Assembly (NCBI GenBank): GCA_026120185.1
Contig: JANUWF010002153.1
Coordinates: 62,001 to 126,000, forward strand
Source: Voacanga thouarsii
Lineage: Eukaryota > Streptophyta > Magnoliopsida > Gentianales > Apocynaceae
Reading direction: 5' to 3'
Length of the DNA: 64,000 bases
The first letter of the stretch is position 1. The number at the start of each line of letters is the position of its first letter. Position numbers and translations under genes: made by a program. Shown here piece by piece: positions 11,740 to 24,774 of this stretch. The notes under the pieces were generated by a model. The model was not told the origin of the DNA. It saw nothing but the letters and a program-made list of their open reading frames with translations, and ran no database searches.

Positions 11740-13230
11740 CTCCTTCGCGTGTTTACACTCAATTTTTAGGGGTCATTCTTCACTCGTGTTTGCACTTTTC
11801 TTGGCTTTTATCATAATGAGCTCACCCTCTTGCCTTTTTCAAACTATCAATTCCTCAAGGATTTCTTCCCAACACAACCTCCCTAATTGCTTAGGAATTA
11901 GCCCAACTAGACAAGTCAAGCCAACCCCTCTAAGGAAAATCAACTAGCTAGGGCCCTTAGGGAAATTCAATTCAAAAATTGATGACTATCAAGGTTCAAG
12001 GCAAGTTCAAGCAAGAATTTCAAAGAATTAAGGCTCAACAAACTCAGGATTTCAAGAGTTATTTATGAAGGTACTCACTAAGCAAAAATAGCAAGGATTC
12101 AAAAGATAGACAAGTTTAAATCACTTCCTAATATCTTAAGATGATTTAAAACTAAGTACAACCCACCAATAATATTAAATAAATCAATAAAGTAATTAGA
12201 AGTGGAAGATGCAAGCTAAGAACTCATACAATGAATGTAAAGTCATTTAAGCATTTCATCAAACTCTTGGTAGGCAACTACTCAAATGAAAGATTTTTAA
12301 ATGTTAGAATGCTATCATAATCCCAAGGATATAATTTTGATGCACAATTAACTCACTCAAGGAAATAATAGCATAAGGAGTTCAAAATTCAAAGACAAGT
12401 GATATAACTATGTATGCACCAAAAATTCTCTCAAACTATAGCTAAACACAATGACCAACAATTTTCTCCTAGTAACAAGGGATAGTTCTTATTCAAAACA
12501 AGTTACTAAGCAAAAAAAATCATAGGAATTCATCATAGAAAGCATTTTCTAGTCACGTGTGCACAATCACAAGTCATAGAGGCAACATATCAAATAATTT
12601 ATTTGCAAGCTCGTTACTGAAGCTACTCCAAATTTTTCTTCCTTATAACAGCCCCAAGAATTCAAAAATCACAATAAAAATCATTGCCCAAATGTTATAC
12701 TAACATCAAGGAACAATTTTAAAGCAAGAACATGGCAAAAAGTTGAGTTTTATAGTTCACAAAAGTAGCATGAACATAAGTTACGGGATTTTCTTGTGTT
12801 CAGAATTTTGTAACAAAAAACACCCAAGAAACCTCAAAACTTCTACAATTTTAAACCTCAAATAACTTCCTAATCATCAACCAAACATGTAGGCTCAATT
12901 TCATAGCAAACCCATGGCACAATTTGAAGTATTTAACTCTAAAAAATTTCAAGAAAATTATTTGTGGGATTTGAATTTGCAGCAATGGGTTGAATGAGAT
13001 TTCTACCGTATTTAAGTTCAAAATCAACAAATATTCATGCCAAATTATTCCTCAAACATCATACTAACATATAAAATCAATTTAACATCCAATTCATGGC
13101 ATAATTTTAAGTTTCAAGCATTCAAAAATAGCACCCAATAGAGCGACGAAAATCTAAAAAAAAATACAAATGCTTGAAGAATTGTACCTTTGTCCAAAAA
13201 AAGTTGTGTTAATAAGAATTGACTTAACCA
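11740..13230. other. Leader of Ty3 element G, no coding signal
   Basis: About 1.5 kb of AT-rich sequence between PBS and gag of element G, with no ORF of interest and no obvious repeats. It is untranslated leader by position. Confidence 0.55.
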
Positions 13231-13231
13231 T

Positions 13232-13243
13232 GCTCTAATACCA
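13232..13243 (-). other. PBS of element G (tRNA-iMet type)
   Basis: The minus strand reads TGGTATTAGAGC, one mismatch from the initiator-Met PBS, seven bases from the LTR edge at 13251. Confidence 0.75.
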
Positions 13244-13250
13244 AACTCTT

Positions 13251-14288
13251 TGTTATGATCTTGAGAAACACCAATTAGGGTTTTGAAGGTCAAAACCAAG
13301 AGACCTAATTCAAGATTAGAACCCTAGGTAGATTAGCTTCCTAGGACCCAAAATCTAATGAACTAAGCCAACTAAATCAACATCCAAACAACCCTAATCC
13401 AAGAAGAATCATGAACAAATGGGATGGGAAGATTTAGGTAACCAATTGAACCCCTAAAAGAATCCTAGATTAGCGCTAGGAATGTAAGACCTACTTTAGA
13501 AAGGATAATGATCTATCTTAAGAAGATTAGAGACTAAAATCTTAGGTTAGACTAAAGCCTAAGAGTTGTCTTAATTGATTTGGGAATCACACAAAAGGAA
13601 CACCCTCAAGAAATCTCTCTATTGAGAACAATATATTTCTCTATTCAAAATATCAAAAGTTATCTTTACAATAGTTATAATGGCATATATATAGATGTCT
13701 TGCCCTAAACTAATTATCAAACTAATCCTAACTATTAAATGGCCTTAATACAAGCATTGAGACCTTATTACATGCCTTAAAATAGGTTAGAATGTAATAA
13801 AAGTTGTGAAAATTAAATTACAATTAAATTACAAGTGAAAAGGCTAAAAATACGAAAAATAGCCAAAGATCCAGAATGTTCCTGGGTAGGCTCTAGGCAT
13901 CTTCCCCTGTTTTGTTACACTTCAAACTTGCTCCTTTAACCTCCATTCCATTTCTCTGTGCCTCCTTGATCTTCCAAATGAAATATTGGTCGTTTTAAGC
14001 GCTTCTTGGTACTCCTTTGGCCTTTAATCCTTGTTTCAATATTGGCTTGATTCTCCACAGGGTTTATTGCTTATGTTGTGCATCCTTTGGCCCTTCCTTT
14101 ACTATCCATCTCTTTAAAATCTTCTTAGCCCTGGGTTTGTCGAATTTGTTGCCTTGAAAATTCTCTGGAATCTTCTTGAATATTGATCTTACCCATGGAG
14201 TCATGAAGTGTGATTCTGTCCTTCTTCCCCTTTCTTGCAAATGTCCTTCATGCCTAATTTGATTCCTACCAGATGCTATTTGATAACA
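13251..14288 (-). mobile_element. 5' LTR of Ty3 element G
   Basis: 1038 bp. On the minus strand it starts TGTTATCAAATAGC and ends GATCATAACA, so it has TGTTAT/ATAACA inverted ends. The inner edge agrees with the PBS. A TATATATA run near 13685 is a candidate promoter. The flank after 14288 is TTACA; the matching target copy is not in the window. Confidence 0.72.
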
Positions 14289-15396
14289 TTACAAGGTTAT
14301 TTGAGAAAAGAAGAAGTTGTTGTGGTCGAATTATAAATAGTTAAATTTGTGGGTCATACTATAATTAAGAAAAATTACAATACTAATTAGGAATTAAGGA
14401 TTCCTTATTCCTTAAGGTTTCCAGTTACCAAAACATGAATGATATATACTGATATGTGCTACGTCATGTTTTCTCCTCAATATCGAATAGGAAAGGAAAA
14501 ATTATTCTCCTCAATATCTTCTTGGCATTCATTTTCTTCTCCTAAAAAACCCTAGCGCCTAAAGTTTTCTTGTTAGCCCTAGAACAAGATAGTCCTGGTT
14601 TTTGAATCCTTGTGTGGTTTTTGTTGGAGACAATTATATTCTTGAATTGCAGTGGTTGGGATTGGACAACAATCTACTCATTCGTTCAAGTTTGTGGGGT
14701 TTACTGGATCGCGCCTTCAACATCTAGAAGGAGAAATTTTTAAATCTCATGAAGCAAAGGTAAACCCTGTACTATTGCCATTCACCCATTTTGATTCACA
14801 TACATGAGATCTTGGGATTGCAATTCAGTCTTTTTCCGCTGCACTAATCTATTTGTGGTTTAATGGTTTATTATGCTTCTGTGAAATCATTTCATGAACT
14901 ATCGTTGTGTATTTTCAATACACAGAAAACTGGGTGTTGAAAAACTGCTTCAATTTAAGCTGTGAAAAAAATATTTTCAAAATGGTTTTGGAAATTGTTT
15001 CACATTGCTCATGGATTGTTGGGTTACATATTAATAATGGTTATAGTAATATGTTCATCCAGAAAATCTATTTTCTAAAAGGGTTTTACAAAGAGGGGAA
15101 AAAATGCTTTTGTAATTTGTTTCTTCGAAGAATTATTTTTCGTTTTGGTTGTATATGTTTTCCAACGAATAGATTGTGGAGATATTGTTTTTCTTAGCAT
15201 TGAGAGAGGAATTGTCTTCTGTAAATTGCCGAGAAGACAACCGAAAAACTTACAAGGAAAAAAAACTGTTTTGCCTAAGCTCCGGTGGCTTATTGAAGCC
15301 AAGCCGTGGCTTGAGGCACAAAACAACCCAAACTACAGCTGGCTTAGGTTGGAATGCTTGCAAAACATGGTTGGCATACTAAATGCTGGCTACGAA

Positions 15397-15428
<32 letters not shown>

Positions 15429-16694
15429 TTTCTTTTCTTTTCTGGTTCTTCACAAAGGCTGACGATTTCTTTTTCCTTCTACTTAGTACCTGAAATTCCA
15501 CAAATTTTTGTTTTAGGACTAATAGAGTTGTTTTTCCAAAATTTGATTTGGGAAAATAATGTATTTTCTAAAATATTAATTGTATATTATATATTATTTA
15601 ATTCCTAAAATATAATTTTAGCAATTAAAATATTTTTTAAAAATATTGATTTTAGAATTTATTCTATTTTTCTAAAATAGTGATTTTGGAATTATTTGCT
15701 ATGTTTAATTTTATTTTGAGCAAAAAATTAGCATGGGAGTTTGGTTATGGACTAAAGACCTAATTAAATCATTCATGCATTTTATTGCTTTGGTTTTGAA
15801 TTAAATAGGTCTGCGAGTCCTGCCTTCTCTTTTTTTATTGTGTAATTTCTCTTCTCACCTAACTCCCCCCGAATGTAACTCGAGGTTTCTACATTTGAAT
15901 TTTATATAATTAGATTACATAGGTTAGCTAGGATTAGAATTTATTACATGTCAAGGAGAAGGTGGGCAAGACCAAAAGCAAGATGGTAAGACTTTCTTCC
16001 CAGATCATGCATAAATATTTAGGGTTGACCAAATTAATTTCTTTTGTGGCTCAAGGAAATTAATATAGAAAAATTCATAACCAAACAATATTATTATTTT
16101 TGTGATGTATGAATTTAATTATATTATTCATGCAGTGTATAAATCACTGAAAATCACAAATCCCTCGAATTAATATTAAACCTAATGTCTTTCATTATAA
16201 TAGCAAGAATGAGAGTCCTTTTTTGAGACCAGGTTGTTGGGCTAACCCAAGCCTACTTGCATTGGGCATGTTCAAGCTATGAAATTAAATTCCTAATTAA
16301 TGGGTTAGGTTTAACTAATTTCATTTTCCCAGTTGGGCTAACTCAAGCATAAAGAAAATTAGAGGTAAGGTTGGGTTAGCTTTGAAAGATTTAAGATTAA
16401 AAGTTGTTAATCACCTAACGATCCGATAATTACAATCGATGTAATTGGTAGTGAATACCTACCATTAAACTTAAGAGTGGCTTGTTGGGCACATCCAAGG
16501 TCAATCTTGAGAAATTTGGATACTAGTCCACTAGAAAAGCTTCTAATGGGCTTTTGCAAATCAATAGTAAGGGCCATTGGTTTGAATAAAATAGTGAAAT
16601 AATTATGCGCTTAAATAAAGACCTAATTATTTGCATTACATATGCATGTACAATTAGCTAATTTCTCTATCTTTACATCTAGGTCATCTTCATC
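14289..16694 (+). other. Long leader and possible 5' LTR remains of copia element A
   Basis: No ORF with a recognisable product. It precedes the gag ATG of element A and contains AT-rich sequence, a (TG)14 microsatellite and blocks such as GTTGGGCTAACCCAAGCC (16229 on, recurring in altered form at 16334) that resemble untranslated leaders of this copia group. I could not find a PBS or a match to the 3' LTR of A that begins at 24775, so the 5' LTR is deleted or too diverged to see. Confidence 0.45.
15397..15424. repeat. (TG)14 microsatellite
   Basis: Uninterrupted TG dinucleotide run of 28 bp followed by a T-rich tract. Confidence 0.97.
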
Positions 16695-19588
16695 ATGTCG
16701 ACTAACCTAAATTTACATAGTATATTAGAAACTAACAAACTTACCGAGTTAAACTTTCTAGACTGGTATAGAAACTTGAGAATAGTTCTCAAGTCGAAAA
16801 AGTTACTTTACGTGCTAGAAGCTCCTATTCCACCACCAGCAACTCAAGATGCTCATCCTATTGAGCATGCTATTAATAAAAAGCACAAAGAGGATAGTGA
16901 CACAACATATTGTGTGATGTTGGCGTTAATGACCCTTGAAGTACAAAAATAGCATGAGCATATGGATGCTTACTCGATCATTTTACATCTTCGAGAGCTA
17001 TTTGATGCCCAATCTAGAATAAAGAGATAGGAGATCTCAAAACAACTGTTCCATGCTAAGATGGCTCAGGGTGCTTTTGTGGCCACTTACAAGTTGAAGA
17101 TGTTGGGCTTAATTGAGAACCTTGGGTCTCTTAGGTTTGCGATGGATAATGAATTAAGTATTAACTTAATTATGTAATCTTTGTCAAGTAGTTTTTCACA
17201 ATTTGTGATTAAATACTAGATAAACAAGATTGAGTCCAATATACCTAAACTAATCAATCTTCTCAAGACTACAGAATCCATCATAAAAAAGGAATCCAAT
17301 GTAGTTGGTAAAATCTTTCTCTTCTAAGAAGAAAGCCCTTAAGAAGAAGAAGAAAAAGACTAAGGCTCTTAATATTCCCAAAGGTGGCATAAAGAAGAAA
17401 GAGGCAGCCACCAAAGGCCCATACCATCATTGTGGCAAGATGGGACATTAGAGGTGCAACTACAAAGCCTACCTAGAAACCGTTAAAGATAAGAATGAAA
17501 ATGAGAAGCTTGCGAGCACTTCTACTTTTACTCGTGGTATGTTTATGATTGAGATATATACTACCTTTAGAAATGAGATATGGGTATTAGATATCGGATG
17601 TGGATCTAATTTATACAATAACTTGTTGGGACTAAAGGACAATAGAAGACTTGAGATGGGTGATATGGACCTACGTGCTACAAATGGAGCAAAAGTTGTT
17701 GCACTTGCTGTGGGGACTTATGACCTTCACTTGCCTTCTGGATTAGTTTTAGAACTTCAAAATTGTTATTATGTACCAGTTTTTTTGAAAAATATTATTT
17801 TAGTTTCTTATTTAGACTTTCATAGATTCCATTTATTTTTTAAGAATAAATGTTGTTCTTTTTCATTGAATGATATCCATTATGGTTCTGCAATGTTGGT
17901 TAATGGTTTATATGTTCTAAACATGGAAAATACATTGCTCAATATCAATAATAAGAAACCAAAGTTAGATAACTCAACTTCATCTTACTTATTGTATTGT
18001 TGTTTAGGCCACATAAATGAGAATCGAGTTTCTAAGTTACACAAGCTTGGTGACTTAGGGTTATTTGATTATGAATCATATGGTACATTCGAATCTTGTT
18101 TACTTGGTGAAATGGCTAAAAATCCTTTTTCTGGAAAATGAGAATGGGAGAAAGAATTATTAGAAATCCTACATACTGATGTATGTGGTCTAATGTGTAT
18201 ACAAACAAATAGAGGTCATCACTATTTCATAATCATTATCGATGATCATTCACGATATAGGCATTTGTATTTAATGAAATACAAATTTGAGGCCTTTGAC
18301 AAGTTCAAAGACTTCAAGAATGAAGTAGAGAATCAACATGGGAAAAGTATCAAGACTCTAAGATTTTATCGAGGAATTGAATACTTAAGCTAATAGTTTC
18401 AAGGTTATCCTGAAGATAATGGGATATTATCTCAATGGACTCCACCAGATACACCTCAATATAATGGTATATCTGAGAGAAGGAATCAAGCCCTTCTAAA
18501 CGCAGTATGGACCATGATGATTTTTGCAGACCTACCAAAATCATTTTAGGTTACGCACTAGAGAATTTTTTTTATTTCTAAATAGAGTTTCATAAAAAAT
18601 GGTTGAAACTACCCCATTTGAGGTATTCTTTGGTAAGAGACCAAAGTTATCTCACTCGAGAATATAATGCTACCTTACCTATATCAAAAGGCCACAATCA
18701 GACAAACTTGAGAGTAAGCCTGATAAGTGTTTATTTGGTGGATATCTGAAAGTGTCATTCAGATATTACTTCTATCTTCCTTCCAAAAATAAAGTATTTG
18801 TTTCAAAGCATGCTGCCTTCTTATAGAAGAAGCACATGCTCAAAGGATATAATGAGAGTAAAATTGAACTTAGTAAAGTTCAACAAGAAGAAACAAACAC
18901 AGAATAACCATTTGATCTCACATTTATTTAGAGAATAGATGAACTTTTGTCTACAAGAACCGTGTAGGTCGAGTAGGATATGTGTAGCACCTGAGTGTTA
19001 TGGATTTTTTATAAATAACCACAATGACATATTGGTCATAAATGAAGATAAGCCTACTACTTACAAGAATATTCTGAATAATTCATAATCTGACAAATAG
19101 CTTGAAGCCATGAAGTCAAAAATGGATTCTATATATGAGTACCAAGTATGGCTTTTGTTGATCTACCCAAAGAAATCAAACCTAAAGGTGTTTTGAAGAA
19201 GAAAATCGATATGGATGGTAACTTAGTTACCTATAAGGCATGACTGGTTGCTAAGAAATATCGTTAACAATATGGTATTGACTATGACAAAACTTTCTCA
19301 CCAATTACTATGCTGAAATTCATAAGAATTCATAAGTTTACTTATTATGACTATGTGGTCTGCCAAATGGATGAGAAAAAAACTTTCTTAAATAGAAATC
19401 TGACAAAGGAAGTGTATATGGCATAACCTAAGGGTTTCATATCCAACGATAGCACAAGCTTGTGCAAGCTTCAAATGTCTATTTATGGACTTAAACAAGC
19501 ATCTAGGAGTTAGAACATCTATTTTGATAAAATAATCAAAGAGTTTGGTTGCATTCAAAATATGGATGAACTTTGTGTGGTTAGTGGG
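16695..19588 (+). pseudogene. Copia element A gag-pol, 5' part (gag, PR, IN, start of RT)
   Basis: Gag begins MSTNLNLHSILETNKLTELN, a widespread plant copia start, and continues in pieces (KMAQGAFVATYKLKM near 17060). A CCHC knuckle is at about 17410-17455 (HHCGKMGH, then a stop, then RCNY). Protease is near 17580 (WVLDIGCGSNLYNN, with D-I-G instead of D-[ST]-G). GAG-pre-integrase (CLGHINENRVSKLHKLG) and integrase (DDHSRYRHLYLMK, SERRNQALLNAVWTMM) follow. RT starts near 19150 (DMDGNLVTYKA, DYDKTFSPITM, CQMDEKKTFLN, SIYGLKQAS). Many stops. The RT is interrupted at 19588 by LTR Y and resumes at 23745. Confidence 0.88.
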
Positions 19589-20226
19589 TGTAACACCCCT
19601 ACTAAAGGTAACGGCGAAAATATATTAACACCAGGTATCGCCCCGTCTAGTTACCCAGATAAGGGGTCTTTATAACGAAAAACCAACAGAGTATGTAAAG
19701 TCCAAATCCATATAACAACCCATACCAATGGTCACATGCATATATATAGAAAAGAATCTCATACATGAAAATTTCCATTCAACATCAGTAATAAGGTACA
19801 TTATCCAAAAGGGAAATGTTCGGACCTATTCTGCTATTACTGTGGTATCGTCCTCTATCTGTAGGTCTGCTCAACTCCAGATCCTACAAAAGGGTAAGAT
19901 GAAAGACATGTGTAAGTAAAAAAAAATCACCCAGTGAATCTCGTGTGTGCTAGTGCTTTATCAAAGAGACAAAGTACATAAAACTTTTGTGGCATAACAT
20001 ATCATTTGTTCACTATAAATGATTCCAAAACTCTTTAACGAAGAGTTTATGCAGAACTTAATCATTTTTGGAAAACTGTATTTCAATTTCAAAACTTTAC
20101 CCCAATGTCCAAATCACAAGCACTTCTCCAACAGAAGGTCGGCATGTATACAAAGCTCACATGGCTTCGCCTTTGGTATCACGATCTTATTGTGCCAGGG
20201 ACTTCGCCTTACAACACTCAACCTTG

Positions 20227-20381
20227 CATTGCTAGATAAGTACACCGACTTGCACCGTGTCATCGTACTCAGACTGTAGCCTTCAGTACTAGATTTGTGC
20301 ATCACCGGATAAGCACACAACTTGCACCGTGTCATCGTACTGAGACCGCAGCCTACAGTACTCGATCTGTGCATCGCTGGG
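20227..20381. repeat. 73-bp tandem repeat, about 2.1 copies
   Basis: Units begin CATTGCTAGATAAG (20227), CATCACCGGATAAG (20300) and CATCGCTGGG (20372) and share CTTGCACCGTGTCATCGTAC. The first is 73 bp, the second 72 bp, the third is cut short. Located inside LTR Y. Confidence 0.85.
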
Positions 20382-20984
20382 AAATCTTTTACTTGCTACC
20401 GTAAGCTAGGGATCCTAATCCTAACGTCAATCATCATCAAGGCAGTAAGGAGTCAAACGCGTCGAGTGTCCTAGCCCAGCCTCTAGCAAATGACTTAAAA
20501 TTAAGAAGTGCCCGCAAACGCGGCAATTGCCAGGTGCTAAACGGCTAGCCAGGATGATTCATCTCAATGTCCTGTCGTCCTATTTGGAGTAAGACAATCC
20601 CCAGAACTGATCGGGTTACTTGGAGTCTTCTATCTCTAACATAAGCTAGTACAAAAATCAAAGTCCTTGCTGAGTACTTAACGTTAACAATACCAACCCT
20701 GTCTGACTGATCAGGTCAGAGGGTTATCTGATCCAACAGGTTTTTCAAATCAAAACATTTTTAGGGCAAAATCGCATTTTCCAGAATTTGATCCCACTGA
20801 CTCGCAAGTCAAATAATCATTCACATAGGCTCCGCAGAGCTAAGCAATTCATTCCATAGCATACCAAGCTAATAAAATAATTACAAGGATCAAAAGGTCA
20901 TTTTCCAAAAGCCTATCTCATCATGAGAGATCATTTTTCAAAATCATGTTAAAATAGGATAAAGAGTTTTGTTTACACATCAAA

Positions 20985-21370
20985 ACATGTTTCCACGAGT
21001 ACTCGGGTCGTTTTCCCCATACTCGATCACAAAAGTCATTTTTCATGGGCTTTCGAGTCATTTTACCCATGCTTGATTTCAAAATACTTTTCGAGAGTAT
21101 TCGGGTCATTTTATCCTTACCCGATTTAAAAAATATTCACAAGAGTTCCAATGAGGATATTTCGGTCATTTACTGAATACCTAATTCCAAAAGTTTTCAT
21201 AAACATTCCAATAAGGATATTTGGATCATTTTCTAAATATTCGATTCCAAAAGGAACTCATTTTAAGAAGTTTAGAACCCAATTCCAAAAGAGGGTTAAA
21301 TTCAAAGATTCCAAACACAATTCCAGAAAATGTTCCAATAAGGGCATTCTAGTTAATTTATAAATATCTG
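20985..21370. repeat. Degenerate 50-65-bp repeat series in LTR Y
   Basis: Five to six imperfect units share TATTCGGGTCATTTT, then an A/T/C-rich stretch and CTCGATTCCAAAAG-like text (near 21000, 21050, 21100, 21160, 21220 and, weaker, 21345). Spacing varies, as in an old diverged array. Confidence 0.65.
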
Positions 21371-21770
21371 ATTCCAAAATTTACCATTTCTCGATAATCC
21401 CAAGTTTTTAATCCAAAAAGGATTAAATTCACGAATTCATGCTTTAATCATCCATTAAGGTTTCCAAGCCAAATATGAAGTTCATTCGAGCACAAAATGG
21501 CATAAGAATAATTCTTACTCAGATAAACCTTAAGCATATTTAGGGATTTCCAAAATGGTATAAAACATAGAATTTTATGGAAAAGTGAGGCACACTAGCT
21601 TTCAAAAGATTTTAGAAATAAAAGGGACTCACCTCGTGTCCTAACTAAACTCTTTCCGTTTATGGCCGTTCAACCATCGTTTCCACCATTTTCAACGTTC
21701 CGTTGGTCGTTTACTGACAAACCTACACCAAACATCATTTTCGGGTCAAATTGTGTTCGGCTGAAAAATA

Positions 21771-21842
21771 GCCGACGGGTAGCCGACGTGCCCGACGGTT
21801 CACCGACATCCAACCGACGTTTAGCCGACGGGGCCGACGGTT
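21771..21842. repeat. GC-rich CCGACG micro-array
   Basis: Seven occurrences of CCGAC(G) within 72 bp (GCCGACGGGTAGCCGACGTG at the start), a CpG island-like patch in an AT-rich LTR. Confidence 0.9.
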
Positions 21843-23744
21843 AAGGAAAATGTTCAACTTTCGTTAATATCATTTTTTCATCATTTGATCAATTCTTTCA
21901 TTTTTCTTCTCCCACATCCTTCCTCCCTTCATAAACAAGGGATTCACTTCATATTTCACATTTATTTCATCCAAAATCACACAATTAATCATTCTTAAAT
22001 TCATCCATTTTTGGACTCATTTTTCTGGAATTTCACAAATTGACACATGATTTTACTTTGCACATAACTCTCAATGCACAACTCCCTTTTGGCTCTATGA
22101 TATACCAAAATGACCGTAAGACTCTTAACTTTAATTGTGTATTATCCTTTTCTGAATCCTAGTTCATGTGAAATTTTACTGGGTGAAATCAGCCCCAATA
22201 GTTTTGTCTCAATTTCACTATTCATGCTTTCCTTTGTTTTCCTTTAGCCTTTAGCACCTTGGAACCATTAATTCATTCAATCCTCCTTCAAATCATCTTT
22301 AATTCTGAATTTCCAGATTTCTAGTAGCTCACAAAAGTCACACTTATTTAACACAAATTCATCTCTTCTAATCAAAGGCTAGTTTGAACCATTTTTCCAA
22401 CCAAGTAAATTCCATTTTTAGTCTACTTTGATCATCACCTCTTCAATAGAAAATAAGCCTTCAAGCTACCATAATTATTCAGTTCTTCCTCACACAAAAC
22501 ATCATTCAAAGGCCCTTAGGCAGCTAGCACTTATATAAGCATAGATAAAGTTCATACACAAAAGTTCACAAACCCGAGCTTTGATCCGAAATCAGTACAT
22601 GAATGTCATGTTTTAATGTTAAAAATAATATCAATATAATCACCGTAATGAGATCTATGACTTTAATTCTTGAAGTATAGACTTTTACCGTGTATGTGGG
22701 ATCTATTGGCTTGATTTTGCTCCAAGAACACACACACTTCTTTCTTTCTCTCTCCTTTTTCTTTTTCTCCCTATTTTTCTCTAGCTTTTGCTTCCTTGTT
22801 TTCTCTTGTTTGATCTCTTTTTCTCTTGGTTTTTCCTTCTCTTGGCTGCCAAAATTCAAGCTGTTTAACAGCCCTTTACCACCACCATTCACCCCTAAAG
22901 TAATGGGCCTTCATTTCTTGTTTTGGTTTAATTGAAAGGTGGATATATTTAAGTGTGTTCCAATAAGATTTTTACACACCAACCACTTTTTCCTCCACAA
23001 AATTTTCCTTTATTTATCCTTGAATGGCCATCGAAATTCTTGGCCAATTCTTGGTCTAAATATTAGTCAATTATATTGCTTAAGACCTTAATCTAGTGGG
23101 CCCACAAGTGATGTGTTCCAATCGCAAAATTACACATCATTCTTCATTTATTTTGTAAAGCTTATTTAAGAGGTCTTGCATGCATGGATCTTTCATGCAT
23201 CCTCTTATTATTTGACACTTTTCCTTGGCCACCAATCACAAGAAGCCACACGTCCTATTTTCAACCGCATTTTTCTATTTTCTTCAGAAATGACTAAAAT
23301 CGGGTCTATAATGGGAAAATATTTTATTTCACCAATCAATTCCAAAAATTACACTGAACTCATTGGTAACACTTAAATTCTTCAATTCCTTCTCTACTTG
23401 ATCAAATTTGCGGTCAAAGTCGCGGGCGTGGCCAAAATGACAAAAATACCCTCGATACCCCGGGTAGCATAATTCATACCAAAATGTGCGTTTCATCGCA
23501 CTAATCAATTTCTCGTTTCAAAGTACACTACAATTCTTTTTTTTTTTTAATAATAATAATATCCTTTCAAAAATTTAGGGAACGGGTAGAACAAATCCAA
23601 TAATTATATCCAGGTCCCAACAAAATATTATTATACCAAAATATTCGTCTCATTATACCGATCATTTTTTGTTCTGGCCATTGATATAAATTCTCATCTT
23701 ATGACAAATAGTAGCCAATTGAAAGTAAAAGGTGGGATGTTACA

Positions 23745-24770
23745 GTAGGAGTGTAGTTATTTTCTTATTATTTCATGAAGATGACATATTGCTAATAGGA
23801 AACGATGTACCTATCCTTCAATTAGTAAAAGTTTGGTTGTCCAAGAAATTCTCCATGAAAGATGTTGGAGAAGTAACCTATACTCTTGGAATTAGGATCT
23901 ATAGAGAAAGATAAAAAAAGTTTGCTAGGTCTTTTGCAATTTACATACATAGACAAAGTGCTAAAGAGGTTTAGCATAGATCAATCAAAAAAGAAATTCT
24001 TGCCAATGTCTTATGGGGTAAGCCTTTCAAAGTTAATGTCTTTAAAGACACAAATTGAAGGGGATCACATGAGTAGGATTCCATATACCTCAGTAATTGG
24101 GTCTATTATGTATGCTATGATATGTACTAGGCTCAATGTATCCCGTGCTCTCAACTTAATGAGCAAATACCAATCTAACCCTGGTAAGGGTCATTAGGCT
24201 GTTGTGAAAAATATCCTTGAGTACTTGCCAAGAACTAAGGATGTATTCTTAGTTTATAGAGGAGATGATTTGAAATTAAACAGGTATACTCATGCCAGTT
24301 TCTAATCTGATAAAGATGATTTTAAATCATAGTCTAGTTACGTATTTACATTGTGTAGAAGGGTAATAAGTTGAAAAATTTTAAAACAAGATACTATTGC
24401 CAACTCAACGGCTGAAGCTGAGTGCACAATTGCTTCAAAAGTAGTTAAGGAAGGAGTTTGGATCAAAAAGTTCATGACGGATCTTGGAGTGGTTCCTAGT
24501 ATTGCTCAACCAATATCTCTATATGAGACAACAAAAGAGCTATTGCAGAAGCAAAGGAGCCAAGATCTCACCAGTGATCTGAGCATGTACTCAGACATTT
24601 TCATTTGATTAGGGAAATCTTAGATGGACAAGATGTAAAGATAGAGAGAGTTCCTATTGATGAGAACATCGCTGACCCACTTAGTAAAGCACTATCCCAA
24701 AAGAAACATGATAGATATGTTGAGTCATTCCGTATTAGATACATGAGTGATTGGCTCTAGTGCAAGTGGG
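23745..24770 (+). pseudogene. Copia element A pol, 3' part (RT end and RNase H)
   Basis: Resumes the RT at the second catalytic motif, FHEDDILLIGND (Y-V-D-D changed to H-E-D-D), followed by KFSMKDVGEVTYTLGI and PYTSVIGSIMYAMICTRLNV. RNase H is recognisable near 24390-24480 (DTIANSTAEAECTIASK, EGVWIKKFMTDLGV), then PISLYE and a decayed C-terminus. Numerous stops. The polypurine tract follows. Confidence 0.85.
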
Positions 24771-24774
24771 AGTT
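24762..24774 (+). other. Polypurine tract of element A
   Basis: GCAAGTGGGAGTT directly before the TGTTAG start of the 3' LTR, the same motif as in elements B and C. Confidence 0.8.

Larger units (their letters stand above)
9448..14288 (-). mobile_element. Ty3/gypsy element G, 5' half (LTR-PBS-gag-protease)
   Basis: Minus-strand order: LTR, PBS, about 1.5 kb leader, gag with a degenerate zinc knuckle, then aspartic protease, running into the edge of the SIRE element at 9447. RT, RNase H, integrase and 3' LTR are absent here and are presumably beyond the SIRE insertion, outside the window. The gag and protease style resembles plant chromovirus-type Ty3 elements. The leader (11720-13230) shows no coding signal. 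Confidence 0.75.
19589..23744. mobile_element. Solo LTR Y, 4156 bp, inserted in element A RT
   Basis: Begins TGTAACACCCCTAC and ends GGTGGGATGTTACA, the perfect TGTAAC/GTTACA ends typical of long plant Ty3 LTRs. Flanks are GTGGG (19584-19588) and GTAGG (23745-23749), a 4/5 match as a target duplication. The copia RT frame continues across when the insert and one flank copy are removed. No PBS, coding domain or second LTR lies inside, hence solo LTR. The interior holds three kinds of tandem repeat. Strand is undetermined. Confidence 0.8.

Noticed and set aside
15354..15608. ORFs with Cys-Val repeats around 15400
   Set aside because: Translation of the (TG)14 microsatellite.
20227..20381. CRISPR-like array
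   Set aside because: 73-bp tandem repeats without distinct spacers, in a plant LTR.
22566..22935. Overlapping ORFs on both strands (Lys/Glu-rich and Phe/Ser-rich)
   Set aside because: Arise from a T/C-rich tract inside solo LTR Y; no known motif.
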